Shown here one piece after another: positions 1-9,546 of a stretch of 64,000 bases of DNA (position 1 is the first letter of the stretch; the number at the start of each line of letters is the position of its first letter). Source of the stretch: Trinickia symbiotica (GTDB lineage Bacteria > Pseudomonadota > Gammaproteobacteria > Burkholderiales > Burkholderiaceae). The notes under the pieces were generated by a model. It did no database searches. It was not told the origin of the DNA and was given only the letters and a program-made list of their open reading frames with translations. Made by a program: the position numbers and the translations under genes. The stretch lies in NCBI RefSeq assembly GCF_002934455.1, contig NZ_PTIR01000008.1, positions 124,001 to 188,000 of the forward strand. The letters are read 5' to 3'.

Positions 1-358
1 TGAGATACGGCTTGATCGAGTGGTACTGGCGAAAGAAGTCCGTCATGTCGACAATGAGATCGCGAATCACCGGCAGACCCGGCAGTGGGCGCAGCACGAT
101 GTGCTGCGGCAGCGCCTTCATGTTCGTGAGGCATGCGAGACCGTTCTTGCCATTGATGTTCATGGCGTCGGAGCCGCAAATGCCTTCGCGGCACGAACGG
201 CGATAGGCAATGCTTTCGTCGAGCGCCTTGATGCGCCCGAGAACGTCCAACAGCATGCGGTCTTCGGGCCGCAGCTCGATCTCGTAACGCTGCATATGGG
301 GCCCCGCGTCGCGGTCGGGGTCGTAGCGGAAGATGTCGATCGAACGCGCGTCGCTCAT
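1..358 (-). CDS. sdhB: succinate dehydrogenase/fumarate reductase iron-sulfur subunit, SdhB-like (5' part only)
   Basis: The gene enters from the left edge, so only about the first 119 residues are visible. The protein starts MSDARSIDIFRYDPD and contains SCREGICGSDAMNINGKNG, the plant-type 2Fe-2S ligand loop of SdhB/FrdB, followed by the conserved LPGLPVIRDLIVDMT and FFRQYHSIKPYL stretches. SdhB passes electrons from the FAD subunit to the membrane anchor and quinone. The ATG at 358 is the only start that gives the family's usual short N-terminus. Oddly, no sdhA lies upstream: the next gene is a divergent alcohol dehydrogenase, so this subunit is first in its operon, unlike the common sdhCDAB order. 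It may be a paralogue rather than the main TCA-cycle copy. Confidence 0.9.
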   Translation of the reverse strand, partial: MSDARSIDIFRYDPDRDAGPHMQRYEIELRPEDRMLLDVLGRIKALDESIAYRRSCREGICGSDAMNINGKNGLACLTNMKALPQHIVLRPLPGLPVIRDLIVDMTDFFRQYHSIKPYL

Positions 359-525
359 ATCTGGGCTCCAACGAGGGTATCGGCTTGCGGATGCGGTTGC
401 GACGCGCATTGCCCGTGCCCGGCCAGCGGGGCTTGCAATGCCCGAATGCCCGCGTCGCGCCGAGCGGGACTCCCTCTTGCTCGTTTCGCTTCCTGTTTCG
501 AACGCAACTCTGACGGAGAGCGAAC

Positions 526-1740
526 ATGAAGGCAGTGGTATTTCACGGGCTCGGCGACATTCGCCTCGATACGGTGCCTGATCCGACGATCGAGGCGCCC
601 ACCGACGCCGTCGTACGCATCACCTCGAGCGCAATTTGCGGCACGGATCTGCACATGGTGCGCGGCACGCTCGCGGGCATGAAGCCGGGCACGATCCTCG
701 GTCACGAAGGTGTCGGCATCGTCGAGGCGGTGGGCGCGAAGGTGCGCAATTTTGCAAACGGCGACCGCGTGCTCATACCGTCGACGATTTCGTGCGGTTA
801 TTGCGCGTATTGCCGCTCCGGCTACACGGCGCAATGCGACAACGCGAACCCGAACGGGCGGCTCGCGGGCACGGCGTTTTTCGGTGGGCCGGCGCCGAGC
901 GGTCCCTTCAACGGCTTGCAGGCGCAATACGCGCGCACGCCGCTCGCGAACGCGAGCCTTATTCGTTTGCCCGACGAAATCGACGACGACCGCGCGATTC
1001 TGATGTCCGATATCTTTCCGACGGGCTGGTTCGGCGCGCAGCTCGCCAACGTGCGCGTCGGCGATACCGTCGCGGTCTTCGGCGCGGGGCCGGTCGGGCA
1101 ATTCGCGATTGCCAGCGCGAAGCTGATGGGCGCCGGCCGCATTTTCGCCGTCGACCGGCTCGAATCCCGCCTGGCCATGGCGCGCGTGCAAGGCGCCGAC
1201 CCGATCGACTTCGATCGCGAAGACCCGGTGGAGGCAATTCGCGAGCTCACTGGCGGTATCGGTGTCGATCGCGTCATCGATGCGGTCGGCGTGGACGCCG
1301 AGCGCGCGCAGCGCGGCCCGGCCGTGAACGGTCATGGCGGCCAGTCTTTCGACGCCGAGCTCGAGCAAGTTGCGCCGCAGCGCGCGTCCGGCGCCGATAA
1401 CCAAGACGGCCGATGGAGGCCCGGCAGCGGACCGTCGCAAGCGTTGCAGTGGTCCATCAAAGCCGTTGCGAAGGCCGGCACGATCGGCATCATCGGCGTC
1501 TATCCGCCAAGCATGACGAGCTTCCCGATCGGCGAGGCGATGAACCGCAACCTCGATATACGGATGGGAAACTGCAACCATCGCGCGATCACGCCGCACC
1601 TCGTCGAACTCGTGCGCAATGGCACGGTCGATCCGATCGGCATCCTCACGCAACGCGAGCCGATCGCCGACGCGATCGAGGCTTACAAGGCCTTCGACGC
1701 GCGCGAGCCAGGCTGGATGAAAGTCAAGCTCGAGCCGTGA
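526..1740 (+). CDS. zinc-dependent alcohol dehydrogenase (formaldehyde dehydrogenase-like, Tdh-type MDR)
   Basis: A 404-residue medium-chain dehydrogenase. The catalytic zinc site is seen in AICGTDLH near residue 38 and in ILGHEGVG near 64. The structural-zinc loop carries four cysteines in [15 protein letters not shown]. The Rossmann motif is [11 protein letters not shown] at about residue 184. An insert at about 250-310 and the ending [12 protein letters not shown] match the glutathione-independent formaldehyde dehydrogenase-like group, so the substrate is probably an alcohol or aldehyde adduct and cannot be named. A GGAG ribosome binding site lies just upstream of the ATG. The 3' end overlaps the convergent UDP-glucuronate decarboxylase gene by 58 bp. 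It stands alone on this strand. Confidence 0.88.
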   Translation: MKAVVFHGLGDIRLDTVPDPTIEAPTDAVVRITSSAICGTDLHMVRGTLAGMKPGTILGHEGVGIVEAVGAKVRNFANGDRVLIPSTISCGYCAYCRSGYTAQCDNANPNGRLAGTAFFGGPAPSGPFNGLQAQYARTPLANASLIRLPDEIDDDRAILMSDIFPTGWFGAQLANVRVGDTVAVFGAGPVGQFAIASAKLMGAGRIFAVDRLESRLAMARVQGADPIDFDREDPVEAIRELTGGIGVDRVIDAVGVDAERAQRGPAVNGHGGQSFDAELEQVAPQRASGADNQDGRWRPGSGPSQALQWSIKAVAKAGTIGIIGVYPPSMTSFPIGEAMNRNLDIRMGNCNHRAITPHLVELVRNGTVDPIGILTQREPIADAIEAYKAFDAREPGWMKVKLEP

Positions 1741-2720
1741 GGCGGCGCGCCGCGGCCGTCATGGCGCGCGTGCGCGAGCTGTGCGCGGAAATAGCCGGCC
1801 GTTGCGGCGAGGCCTTCGTCGAGCGCGGTTCGGGGCTCCCAACCGATCAGCGCGCGGGCGGATGAAATGTCGGGACGGCGATGCCAGGGATCGTCGATCG
1901 GCAACGGCCGGAATGTGATCGGGCTGGCGGAGCCCGTCGCGCGCGCGATGCGCTCGGCGAGTTCGAGCATCGTGATCTCGTGCGGATTGCCGAGATTCAC
2001 GGGATCGCAGGTGCCGTCCGGCGCATCCATGAGAGCGACGAATCCGTCGATCATGTCGTCGACATAGCAAAGCGAGCGCGTTTGCGAGCCATCGCCGTAG
2101 ACGGTCAACGGTTCGCCGGACAGCGCCTGAACCATGAAGTTCGAGACGACGCGGCCATCCGCCGGATGCATGCGCGGCCCGTAAGTATTGAAGATCCGCG
2201 CGATCCGTATCTCGAGACCGTATTGCCGCCGGTAATCGGCGAAGAGGGTCTCCGCGCAGCGCTTGCCTTCGTCGTAGCATGAGCGCGGGCCGATCGGATT
2301 GACGTGGCCCCAGTAGTCTTCCTTTTGCGGATGCACGCGCGCGTCGCCGTAGACTTCGCTCGTCGATGCCTGGAAAATCTTCGCGCGCAGGCGCTTCGCG
2401 AGCCCAAGCATGTTGATCGCACCGTGCACACTCGTCTTCGTCGTGCGGACGGGGTCGTATTGGTAATGGACCGGCGACGCGGGGCAGGCGAGATTGTAGA
2501 TTTCGTCGACTTCGACATAGAGCGGAAACGTCACGTCGTGCCGCATCAGCTCGAAATTGCTGCGTGGGATCAGGTGCGCGACATTTTCTCGAGTGCCGGT
2601 GAAAAAGTTATCGACGCACAGCACGTCGTGGCCCGCTTCGACGAGCCGCTCGCAAAGATGCGAGCCGAGAAACCCCGCACCGCCCGTCACGAGGATGCGC
2701 TTTCGATCGAATTCCCGCAT
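1683..2720 (-). CDS. UDP-glucuronic acid decarboxylase (UDP-xylose synthase), extended SDR
   Basis: Converts UDP-glucuronate to UDP-xylose, a pentose donor, using bound NAD. The protein opens with [22 protein letters not shown], a GxxGxxG Rossmann motif. It then shows the UXS hallmarks [32 protein letters not shown] (catalytic Ser/Thr), the YxxxK motif in CYDEGKR, and [10 protein letters not shown]. The ATG at 2720 has a GGGAGA site six bases upstream; an earlier in-frame start at 2765 would run into the preceding gene. The last 35 or so residues after GYFRAQL look like an unconserved tail that overlaps the convergent dehydrogenase. It is the last gene of the glycan operon and presumably supplies a pentose to one of the glycosyltransferases. 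Confidence 0.92.
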   Translation of the reverse strand: MREFDRKRILVTGGAGFLGSHLCERLVEAGHDVLCVDNFFTGTRENVAHLIPRSNFELMRHDVTFPLYVEVDEIYNLACPASPVHYQYDPVRTTKTSVHGAINMLGLAKRLRAKIFQASTSEVYGDARVHPQKEDYWGHVNPIGPRSCYDEGKRCAETLFADYRRQYGLEIRIARIFNTYGPRMHPADGRVVSNFMVQALSGEPLTVYGDGSQTRSLCYVDDMIDGFVALMDAPDGTCDPVNLGNPHEITMLELAERIARATGSASPITFRPLPIDDPWHRRPDISSARALIGWEPRTALDEGLAATAGYFRAQLAHARHDGRGAPPHGSSLTFIQPGSRASKAL

Positions 2721-2734
2721 GTTCGTTTCTCCCT

Positions 2735-3688
2735 TCATCCAGCCGTTTCGTCCAGGACGCGACACCAGTCGTCGACGAAGCGCCCGATCGAAAACCGCTC
2801 GAGCGCGGTGCGGCGCGCGCCGGCGCCGAGCCGCCGAGCCTCGGCGGCGTCGCCGATGAGCCCATGCATCGTCGATATGAGCGCGTCGACGTCCGTCGCG
2901 ATGTATCCGTTCTCACCGTTTTTGACGACCGTCGCGAGCTCGGTCGTCGCGAGACCCACGATCGGCATGCCGATCGTCATCGCCTCGACGACAGCCAGGC
3001 CGAGGCTCGTCCAGCGAATCGGATTGAAGAAGAACCGATAGCGAGCCGTGAAGGCGGCGAGATCGAGGTTGCCGATCTCGCCGAGCCCGCCGGCCTGCTC
3101 GGCATTCATTCCGACCAGATCGAGCGGCACTTGCCGGCGGACCGTCTCATAGACGTCGGCGCCGAGGCGCCGGCCTCTGCTTGCAAGATTGTTGACGACG
3201 ACGATGCCGCGCGCGAGCTCGCCCGTGTAGCGGACGCCTTCGGGCACGAGCACGCCGTGCTCGATCACGGATGTCGGCGTATCGCCGCAATCCCACATGA
3301 GGCGATTGAAATGCGTCACGTGCACGAGGCGCGTTTGCGGATCGTCGACCCAGTGCCGCTCGCAAAACGGATTGCATTGCGGCGGATCGTGTTCGAGATA
3401 GATGCGCGGCAGGCGGCGCTGCTCATCCGAAAGCACGGACAGGCGATCGTTTTCCCAATGATCTCTGTGCTGGTACAGGACCAGGTCGAACGAGCGGCCG
3501 GCCACCTCTGCCGCGTCGACCTCGTGGACGTTGTCGCCCCAGGGCAGCACGCCCGTTTTTCCCACGTGTCCGGCCGGGTTGCCGGGCCGCGTGACGAGCC
3601 AGAAGTCGTGCGGCGCCTGCGTGAGGTAGTAGAGGTAATTGCCGTGCACGTGCCAGGTCAAAATGCGCAGGCGCCGATCAGGTCGCAT
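2735..3688 (-). CDS. glycosyltransferase, GT4-like
   Basis: A 317-residue protein that begins [24 protein letters not shown], typical of proteins annotated as glycosyltransferases in Burkholderia sugar loci. The C-terminal half carries the GT-B donor-site pattern [31 protein letters not shown], equivalent to the E-x7-E region of GT4, followed by [15 protein letters not shown]. The donor and acceptor sugars cannot be told from sequence. It overlaps the upstream GT9 gene by 11 bp and lies just ahead of the UDP-xylose synthase, consistent with translational coupling in one operon. The N-terminal domain is short compared with standard GT4 enzymes. Confidence 0.82.
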   Translation of the reverse strand: MRPDRRLRILTWHVHGNYLYYLTQAPHDFWLVTRPGNPAGHVGKTGVLPWGDNVHEVDAAEVAGRSFDLVLYQHRDHWENDRLSVLSDEQRRLPRIYLEHDPPQCNPFCERHWVDDPQTRLVHVTHFNRLMWDCGDTPTSVIEHGVLVPEGVRYTGELARGIVVVNNLASRGRRLGADVYETVRRQVPLDLVGMNAEQAGGLGEIGNLDLAAFTARYRFFFNPIRWTSLGLAVVEAMTIGMPIVGLATTELATVVKNGENGYIATDVDALISTMHGLIGDAAEARRLGAGARRTALERFSIGRFVDDWCRVLDETAG

Positions 3689-4826
3689 GGCGATCCTCCG
3701 TCGCGCGTCGCGCGCCGCGCGAATGCAAAACGCCCGGCGCCGCCGCGCGCGTGCGCGAGTAGCGAGAGAGCTGAGCCAGCGCCGCGTCTACTACCCGCTC
3801 GACGCCGACGTTGAGCGCGCACGGATGGCCGTACGGGCAATCGCGGAACGAGCACGGCCGGCACAGCGGATAGTCCGCCACGATCCGGTGTCGCTCGCGA
3901 TTGAGCGGCGCCCAGCGGCGCGTGTCGCTGCCCAAGGCGACGACGGCGCTCGGGGTGCGCAGCGCCGCCGCGACGTGAGAGATGCCCGTATCGTTGCAGA
4001 CCACGAGCTGCGCGCGCGCCACGAGCGCCGCAAGTCCGCCGAGCGACGTCGCGCCGGCCAGATGGAGCGCGGGTGCGGCCATCGCGCCGAGCACGGCGCT
4101 CGTGATCGGCGTCTCGCTCGAAGTACCCGTGATCGCGATTTGCCATCCCCGCGCGGACAGTGCGTCGGCCACTTCCGCGAAGCGGGCGGGAGGCCAGCGG
4201 CGGGACGGCAATTGTGCGCCGGGATGCAGCAGCACCAGCCTTTCGGGCTCGATGCCGTGCCGTGCTTCGAGCGCCGCATACTCGTCGCGATCGCCAGGCC
4301 TGAGCGGAAACGTCAGCGCGTCGCTGGACGCGGGCAGGCCGAGCGCACGCACGAGCGCGAGATAGCGCCGAGGCTCCGGCAGCACGTCGGGCCAGAGAAT
4401 GAAGCGCGGCTGCGGCGCTTCGTGCGGCTGCAGAAATCCTGCGCAGGCGCGGGCGCCGAGCTGCCTGACGATAGCGTTCGCCGGGCCGCCGCTGCCGTGA
4501 ATCTGAATGGCGAGATCGAAGTGGCGCTCGCGCATCGCCGCGAAAAAGCGAGGCAAGCCTTCGTCCGTCTCGGGCTGCTCGGGAAAGCCGAGCGCGCCGG
4601 GAAAGACGGCGAGCTCGTCGACGAGCGGCGCAAATCGCTCGACGAAGCTCACCGCCCACGGCAAGCCGATCAGCGTGATGCGCGCGCGTGGCCACGCGGC
4701 TCGCAGCGCTCGCAGCGCGGGCACGGCGCAGAGCATGTCGCCGAGCTGCAGCGCGCGGAACACCGCGACGCGACGAGGCGGCCGTTGACCTGGCGCGACG
4801 GGGGGACTGTCGATCAAAGGAACCAT
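3678..4826 (-). CDS. glycosyltransferase family 9 (heptosyltransferase-like)
   Basis: A 382-residue ADP-heptose:LPS heptosyltransferase-type GT-B enzyme. The N-terminus reads RRVAVFRALQLGDMLCAVPALRALR, the family's GD motif. The C-terminal domain has VLLHPGAQLPSRRWPPARFAEVA and the nucleotide-binding VVCNDTGISHVAAAL. A cysteine-rich patch near residue 340 (CRPCSFRDCPYGHPC) is shared with many GT9 proteins. The ATG at 4826 overlaps the end of the upstream GT2 gene by 13 bp. The open frame continues further upstream, but that part is a high-GC shadow of the GT2 gene. It is one of two GT9 genes in the operon; a heptose or related sugar is the likely donor, by inference. Confidence 0.88.
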   Translation of the reverse strand: MVPLIDSPPVAPGQRPPRRVAVFRALQLGDMLCAVPALRALRAAWPRARITLIGLPWAVSFVERFAPLVDELAVFPGALGFPEQPETDEGLPRFFAAMRERHFDLAIQIHGSGGPANAIVRQLGARACAGFLQPHEAPQPRFILWPDVLPEPRRYLALVRALGLPASSDALTFPLRPGDRDEYAALEARHGIEPERLVLLHPGAQLPSRRWPPARFAEVADALSARGWQIAITGTSSETPITSAVLGAMAAPALHLAGATSLGGLAALVARAQLVVCNDTGISHVAAALRTPSAVVALGSDTRRWAPLNRERHRIVADYPLCRPCSFRDCPYGHPCALNVGVERVVDAALAQLSRYSRTRAAAPGVLHSRGARRATEDRHAT

Positions 4827-5923
4827 GTCCGATAGTGGATGGCGCCACGGATGCGCCAATAGATGGAAAGAAACGGAATCAGTGCCGACGTGACGGCCAT
4901 CTCGGCGATATGGCGCCAGTCGCGGCTGCGGCCGCGTATGCGCCGCGCGAAGAAGTGCGCGGTCAACGCGAACCAGACGAGCGCACTCGCCGCGGCGATC
5001 GGAATCGCGCCGTAGGCCGCGCCGATCGCGGCGACGAGCGCTGCGATTGCCGTCGCGTAGTAGTCGAGCGGCGGCTTGCGCGCGATGCGGTGTTTGTAGA
5101 GTCGGCGGTGTTTGTAATAAAGAAGCGCCTCGAAGCGGCTTTTCTTCTGCTGCGTCAGGCTGATGCCCCAGCGCGCGGGCCTGACCGGATGCGCGACGAT
5201 CGCGTCGGGCGCGCGCACGATGCGGCCGCCGGCTCGCATCAGCGAGAACTGAAGGTCCGAATCCTCGCGCCAGGCGGACGTGAACCGTTCGTCGAATCCG
5301 CCGACCGTATGGAGCGCCGCGCGCCTGACGAACGCGTTGGCCGTCGCGAATTCGGCCCGCTCGAGCCCGCTCGCGTCGGCCTCGTAATCGGTCGGCGGGT
5401 CCGGAATCGGTACGACGATCGCGCCCGCGGCCGCGGCCGTGTCGTCGTCGATCGCCGCGAGGCCGGCTTCCAGCCACCGTGCATCGGGGATCGTGTCGTC
5501 GTCCGTGAAGGCGATGACGGGCGCGTGCGCGTGGTGCCACCCCGCGTTGCGGGCGGCCGCCGGGCCTTGGGTCGCTTTGATCGCGAGATATCTGACCGTC
5601 AGCCCGTGTGGGCGATGTGCGTTCGCGAAGCGGTGGACCAAAAGGCGCGTCTCGTCGTCGGGACCGTCGTCGCAGACGATGATCTCGTAACGCTCGGGCG
5701 CGAGCGTTTGTGCGGCGAGCGCATTGAGGCAGCGCTCGAGCAACTGCGGCCGTTGCCACGTCGGCACGACGACCGACACAGCGAGGCTTGCCATCCCGCG
5801 CTCCGGCGCGAGGGTGGGCGATACGACGGCGGCCGGCGCGGCGAGCCTCACGGCTTCGGAATTTTCCGAGGAGTCGGCGGTGTCAGCGACCCGAGCGGCG
5901 GGTCGGAGATTGTATAAGCTCAC
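4814..5923 (-). CDS. glycosyltransferase family 2 with C-terminal membrane segments
   Basis: The GT-A domain starts around residue 46 (VSVVVPTWQRPQLLERCLNAL). It has the DDG motif in IIVCDDGPDDET, the DxD-type metal site in VIAFTDDDTIPD, and a catalytic WREDSDL region. After about residue 275 there are two hydrophobic stretches (ATAIAALVAAIGAAYG and ASALVWFALTAHFFA) and a further amphipathic tail, so the enzyme is probably anchored at the inner membrane. The start is a GTG overlapping the preceding carbamoyltransferase stop in a GTGA; a later start at the internal ATG near residue 44 is possible because the first 43 residues are low-complexity. It probably adds one sugar to the operon's glycan. 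Confidence 0.88.
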   Translation of the reverse strand: MSLYNLRPAARVADTADSSENSEAVRLAAPAAVVSPTLAPERGMASLAVSVVVPTWQRPQLLERCLNALAAQTLAPERYEIIVCDDGPDDETRLLVHRFANAHRPHGLTVRYLAIKATQGPAAARNAGWHHAHAPVIAFTDDDTIPDARWLEAGLAAIDDDTAAAAGAIVVPIPDPPTDYEADASGLERAEFATANAFVRRAALHTVGGFDERFTSAWREDSDLQFSLMRAGGRIVRAPDAIVAHPVRPARWGISLTQQKKSRFEALLYYKHRRLYKHRIARKPPLDYYATAIAALVAAIGAAYGAIPIAAASALVWFALTAHFFARRIRGRSRDWRHIAEMAVTSALIPFLSIYWRIRGAIHYRTWFL

Positions 5924-7668
5924 GCGGCTGCCTCCTCTTTTGTGACGAGAAACGGGCCGATGACGAGTGCGTCGAGCGGCGATGTCCAGAACGACTCGAG
6001 CGCATCGCGCGGCGAATTGACCATCGGCTCGCCGCGCGTATTGAACGAGGTGTTCACGAGAATCGGCACGCCGGTGCGCGCAAGGAAAGCGGCGAGCAGA
6101 TCGTAGTAGAGCGGATGCTGCTGCCGGTTGATCGTCTGCACGCGCGCCGTGCCGTCGACATGCCGCACGGCGGGAATACGCTCTGCCCGCTCGGGCCGCA
6201 CGTCGAAGATGAAGAGCATGAACGGCGCCTTGCGGCCGCCTACGAACCAGTCCGCGACGTGCTCTTCCATGACGACAGGAGCGACGGGGCGAAAATCTTC
6301 GCGGTCCTTGATCTCGTTGAGCTTGGCCTGCATGCCCGGGTCGATCGGCGAGGCCAGAATCGAGCGGGCGCCGAGCGCGCGCGGGCCGAACTCCGTACGC
6401 CCCTGGTACCAGCCGATCACGTTGCCTGCCGCGAGCAGATCCGCCGTTTCGCCCGCGACATCGGCGAGACGCTTGAATCGCACCTTGGACCAGCGCAGAA
6501 ACCGCTCGATCTCGGCGTCCGAATAGCCCGGCCCCAGGTAGGCATGATCCATCGTCCAGCGGCGCGTCGGCGTGCTGCCGGCTTTGCCGCGCTCGCGCCA
6601 GTCGATCCAGAGCGCGGCGCCGAGGGCAGTGCCCGCATCGCCCGCCGCCGGCTGCACCCAGACGTCCTCGAACGGCCCTTCATCGCGAAGGCGAGCATTC
6701 ATGACGCAGTTGAGCGCGACCCCGCCGGCCATGCAAAGCCGAGGCAAGTTCGTGCGCGCGTGCAGCCATTCGGCGAGCTGAAGCACGGTTTCCTCGAGCA
6801 CGGTTTGCAACGAGCTTGCGATGTCGTAATGCCGTTGCTCGAGCGGACCGCCGCGTTCGCGCGGTGTGCCGAACCGTTCGACGAGCCGCGGCTCGTCGAC
6901 AAAGTAGCTCCCGTCGCCGCGATAGCGCACGATTTCGCGAAACACGTCGGCATAGACCGGTTGGCCGAAAGCCGCGAGCGCCATCACCTTGTACTCGTCG
7001 CACGAGTGCAGGAAGCCGAGCCAGTCCGTCACGGCTTCATAGAGGAGGCCAAGCGAATGCGGCAGCTCGACCTGCTTGATCCGCTTGTACTCGCCGGCCA
7101 CGAACTGCCCGAGGCTGGTCGTCACGCCTTCGCCGCGGCCATCCATCGTCAGCACGGCCGTATCCCCGCACGGAGCGGCGAGAAAAGCGCTCGCCTCGTG
7201 CGCCAGATGGTGCTCGACGTAGTGCCACGCGAAGCGATGTCCGCTTCCGTTCGCTCGAAATCGCTTCTTCAGATGATGCGGCGCGCCGTCGATGAGTTGC
7301 GCCCGCGCATTGACGATGTAGCTCACGAAGAGCGGGTCCCAGGGCGACGCCGACGGATCGCCCATCGGTTGCAGGCCGGGCTCCAGCGGCAACGCGATCG
7401 TCGCGCGTCCCGGCGCAGGCATCGTCGCCAGCAGCGCGGGATCGTACGAATAGGCAACATGATCCACGTCGGCGAGCGTAATGCCGGCCTCTTTGAGGCA
7501 GTAGTCGATCGCATCGAACGGCAGTTGCCAGGTCGAGAACGGCACGGGCCGCTTCGCGTGCTTGACGTGCGTGAACCGCTCGTCTTCGGCTGCCGCGATC
7601 ACGACGCCATCGCGCACGAGCGTGGCGGCGCTATCGTGATAGACGGCGTTGATTCCGAGGGTATACAT
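5920..7668 (-). CDS. carbamoyltransferase, NodU/CmcH family
   Basis: Transfers a carbamoyl group from carbamoyl phosphate, via an adenylate, to a hydroxyl group. The N-terminal Kae1-like domain begins MYTLGINAVYHDSAATLVRDG and has AAAEDERFTHVKH, VEHHLAHEASAFLAAPC and LTMDGRGE, which supply metal and ATP ligands. The C-terminal YrdC-like part contains WYQGRTEFGPRALGARSILA, a family hallmark, and VNTSFNTRGEPMV. At 582 residues it is full length. I chose the ATG at 7668 because a GAGGAG lies eight bases ahead; the GTG at 7677 is closer to that site than is usual. Its presence suggests that the glycan made by this locus is O-carbamoylated, as in Nod factors or carbamoylated LPS sugars. It overlaps the next gene by 4 bp. 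Confidence 0.93.
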   Translation of the reverse strand: MYTLGINAVYHDSAATLVRDGVVIAAAEDERFTHVKHAKRPVPFSTWQLPFDAIDYCLKEAGITLADVDHVAYSYDPALLATMPAPGRATIALPLEPGLQPMGDPSASPWDPLFVSYIVNARAQLIDGAPHHLKKRFRANGSGHRFAWHYVEHHLAHEASAFLAAPCGDTAVLTMDGRGEGVTTSLGQFVAGEYKRIKQVELPHSLGLLYEAVTDWLGFLHSCDEYKVMALAAFGQPVYADVFREIVRYRGDGSYFVDEPRLVERFGTPRERGGPLEQRHYDIASSLQTVLEETVLQLAEWLHARTNLPRLCMAGGVALNCVMNARLRDEGPFEDVWVQPAAGDAGTALGAALWIDWRERGKAGSTPTRRWTMDHAYLGPGYSDAEIERFLRWSKVRFKRLADVAGETADLLAAGNVIGWYQGRTEFGPRALGARSILASPIDPGMQAKLNEIKDREDFRPVAPVVMEEHVADWFVGGRKAPFMLFIFDVRPERAERIPAVRHVDGTARVQTINRQQHPLYYDLLAAFLARTGVPILVNTSFNTRGEPMVNSPRDALESFWTSPLDALVIGPFLVTKEEAAA

Positions 7669-7687
7669 GTTCAGCACTCCTCACTTG

Positions 7688-8902
7688 TCAGTCGGACAGT
7701 TGCAAGGCGGCATGGCTCGCCGCCGCGCTCGGCACGGCATCGGCGGAGTCGAAGACGAGGCCTTGCTTGGCGGCGAGCTCGAGCGCGGCCGCGGCGACTT
7801 CGGCCGCCGGCACGCCGAGCAGGCAGGCGTGGTGACCCTTGGGGCAAACGCTGCGATAGCACCAGCGACAGTCCACATCGCGGAACAGCACGCGCTGCTC
7901 GGTCTGCCAAGGCGTATGCTGCGGATTCGTCAAGGCATAGAGGTCGACGACGGGCGTGCCGAGCGCCGAGGCAAGATGAACGGGGCCGCTATTGTTGGCG
8001 ATGAGCACGCATGTGCGCTCGATGAGCGCGCCGAGCTCGCCGAGGTCGAGCTGCCCGGCGAGGTCGTGGAGTCGCGCTCGCCAATTCGGGCCGGCTCGTT
8101 CGATGACTTCGCGGATGAGCCCGCGCTCCGCTTCATCTCCCGCGAGCAGAATCGGTAGCGACGTGAGCCGGGCGAGACGCGCGGCGACTTCTGCGAATCG
8201 CTCGGGCGGATAGCGGCGCGATGCGGCGCTTGCGCCCGGATGGATCAGGAACCACGGATCGTGCGGGCGCAGCCCATGGGCGATGAGCTGCCTGGTGAGC
8301 TTGCGCCTGGAACGCGTATCGACCTTGAAGTGCATGCGCGTATCGCTGCAGACAGCGCCGACGTTCGCGACGAGTTTGAGTTGCCGCTCTGCCTCATGGC
8401 GCACGCCTTCGCTCGGTTCCGTCTCGCAGATCCAGTCCGTCAACAGGTGGTAGGGGTTTTCGCGGCAATGCGCCAGCCGTCGCGGAATGCCGGCGAGATA
8501 GCAGAGCATCGCGGCGGGCAGCGGATTCTGACTGTAGACGGTGAAAATGACGGCGGCGTCGAAGCGCCGCTCGCGCAAGGCGCGGACCATATCGATATCG
8601 GCCGATGGATCGGGGTCGGGCGAGAGGCCATGCCACGGCGCATCATAGGGAATGACTTCGTCGACGTCCTCGAGAAACGGCGCGAGGCTCGCTCCGACTT
8701 TCGACGTGAGCAACGTGATGTGCCTGTCTGGCATGGACGCGCGCAACGCATGGATCGCCGGCGTCGTCATGAGGACGTCGCCGATCCGATCGAGCCGCAC
8801 GCAGAGGATGCGCTTGACGTCGGCGCCCCAACGCTTTACCGCCGATTCACGCACGCTTGCATGCGCGAGCATGGGCGTGATGGTGAAAGGGACCCCGTTC
8901 AT
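7688..8902 (-). CDS. glycosyltransferase family 9 (heptosyltransferase-like), second copy
   Basis: A 404-residue GT9 enzyme. Near residue 30 it reads VKRILCVRLDRIGDVLMTTPAIHALR, the canonical RIGD start. Further on come FLIHPGASAASRRYPPERFAEVA and VLIANNSGPVHLASALGTPVVDLY, the nucleotide-sugar site. A Cys/His cluster CRWCYRSVCPKGHHAC lies near residue 360. The ATG at 8902 forms an ATGA overlap with the HAD phosphatase stop, so this start is well supported, although the frame stays open upstream. It shares only the family fold with the first GT9 of the operon, so the two probably act on different acceptors. Confidence 0.9.
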   Translation of the reverse strand: MNGVPFTITPMLAHASVRESAVKRWGADVKRILCVRLDRIGDVLMTTPAIHALRASMPDRHITLLTSKVGASLAPFLEDVDEVIPYDAPWHGLSPDPDPSADIDMVRALRERRFDAAVIFTVYSQNPLPAAMLCYLAGIPRRLAHCRENPYHLLTDWICETEPSEGVRHEAERQLKLVANVGAVCSDTRMHFKVDTRSRRKLTRQLIAHGLRPHDPWFLIHPGASAASRRYPPERFAEVAARLARLTSLPILLAGDEAERGLIREVIERAGPNWRARLHDLAGQLDLGELGALIERTCVLIANNSGPVHLASALGTPVVDLYALTNPQHTPWQTEQRVLFRDVDCRWCYRSVCPKGHHACLLGVPAAEVAAAALELAAKQGLVFDSADAVPSAAASHAALQLSD

Positions 8903-9528
8903 CGACGATCCTCCGCCAGGCCCGCCCGTACTGAAGTCGCCGGTGCCGCATCCCGAGGCGCCGCACCTGCCGTCGCCTCGACGATCGCGAGCGCCGCCCG
9001 ATAGACATCGGGCACGCGCAGCGTCGGCCTGCGCAGTGGTCCGTCCCGCCATTCGGTCTCGTTGCCGTTGTCGATCAGAATGGTGCGGCAGCCGGCGCGC
9101 GAGCCCGCTTCGACATCGTCGAGAATGTCGCCGACGAACCAGCTCCTTCGCATATCGAGCGGATGCTCGCGCGCCGCGCGCATGATGAGTCCCGGCGCGG
9201 GCTTGCGGCAATGGCATGTAACGGCATAGCGCGGGACGACACCCTTGGGATGGTGCGGGCACCACAAGGCGGCCCTCAAGCCGGCACCGCATGCCGCGAA
9301 CATGGCGCGCAGGTGCGATTCCATGTCGGCGAGCGCTTCGAAACGAAACCGTCCGAGCGCGACGCCGCTCTGATTGCTGACGACAAAAAGCGCGAAGCCT
9401 TGCGCGCCGAGCAGCGACAGCGCCTCGGGCGCGCCGGGCGCGAAGTGCATCAACGTCGGATCGACGTTGTACGGCACATCGTCGAGCAATGTACCGTCCT
9501 TGTCGAGGAACACAGCCGGTTCGAGCAT
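8899..9528 (-). CDS. HAD-IIIA phosphatase, D-glycero-D-manno-heptose 1,7-bisphosphate phosphatase (GmhB)-like
   Basis: The catalytic HAD motif AVFLDKDGTLLDDVPYNV is at the N-terminus, with both aspartates present. VVSNQSGVALGRF is motif II. The zinc loop has CPHHPKG followed by CHCRKPAPGL, as in GmhB and histidinol-phosphate phosphatase. SWFVGDILDDVEAGSRAGC is motif III/IV. The role by family is dephosphorylation of heptose 1,7-bisphosphate on the way to ADP- or GDP-heptose, which would suit the two neighbouring GT9 genes. No gmhA, hldE or hldD is present here. The C-terminal 25 residues are unconserved. It overlaps the GT9 gene downstream by 4 bp. Confidence 0.85.
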   Translation of the reverse strand: MLEPAVFLDKDGTLLDDVPYNVDPTLMHFAPGAPEALSLLGAQGFALFVVSNQSGVALGRFRFEALADMESHLRAMFAACGAGLRAALWCPHHPKGVVPRYAVTCHCRKPAPGLIMRAAREHPLDMRRSWFVGDILDDVEAGSRAGCRTILIDNGNETEWRDGPLRRPTLRVPDVYRAALAIVEATAGAAPRDAAPATSVRAGLAEDRR

Positions 9529-9546
9529 CGGGAAAGTCGATCGATT

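Noticed and set aside
5788-8004. A 738-residue plus-strand open frame
   Set aside because: Antisense to the carbamoyltransferase and glycosyltransferase genes; no recognisable protein family.
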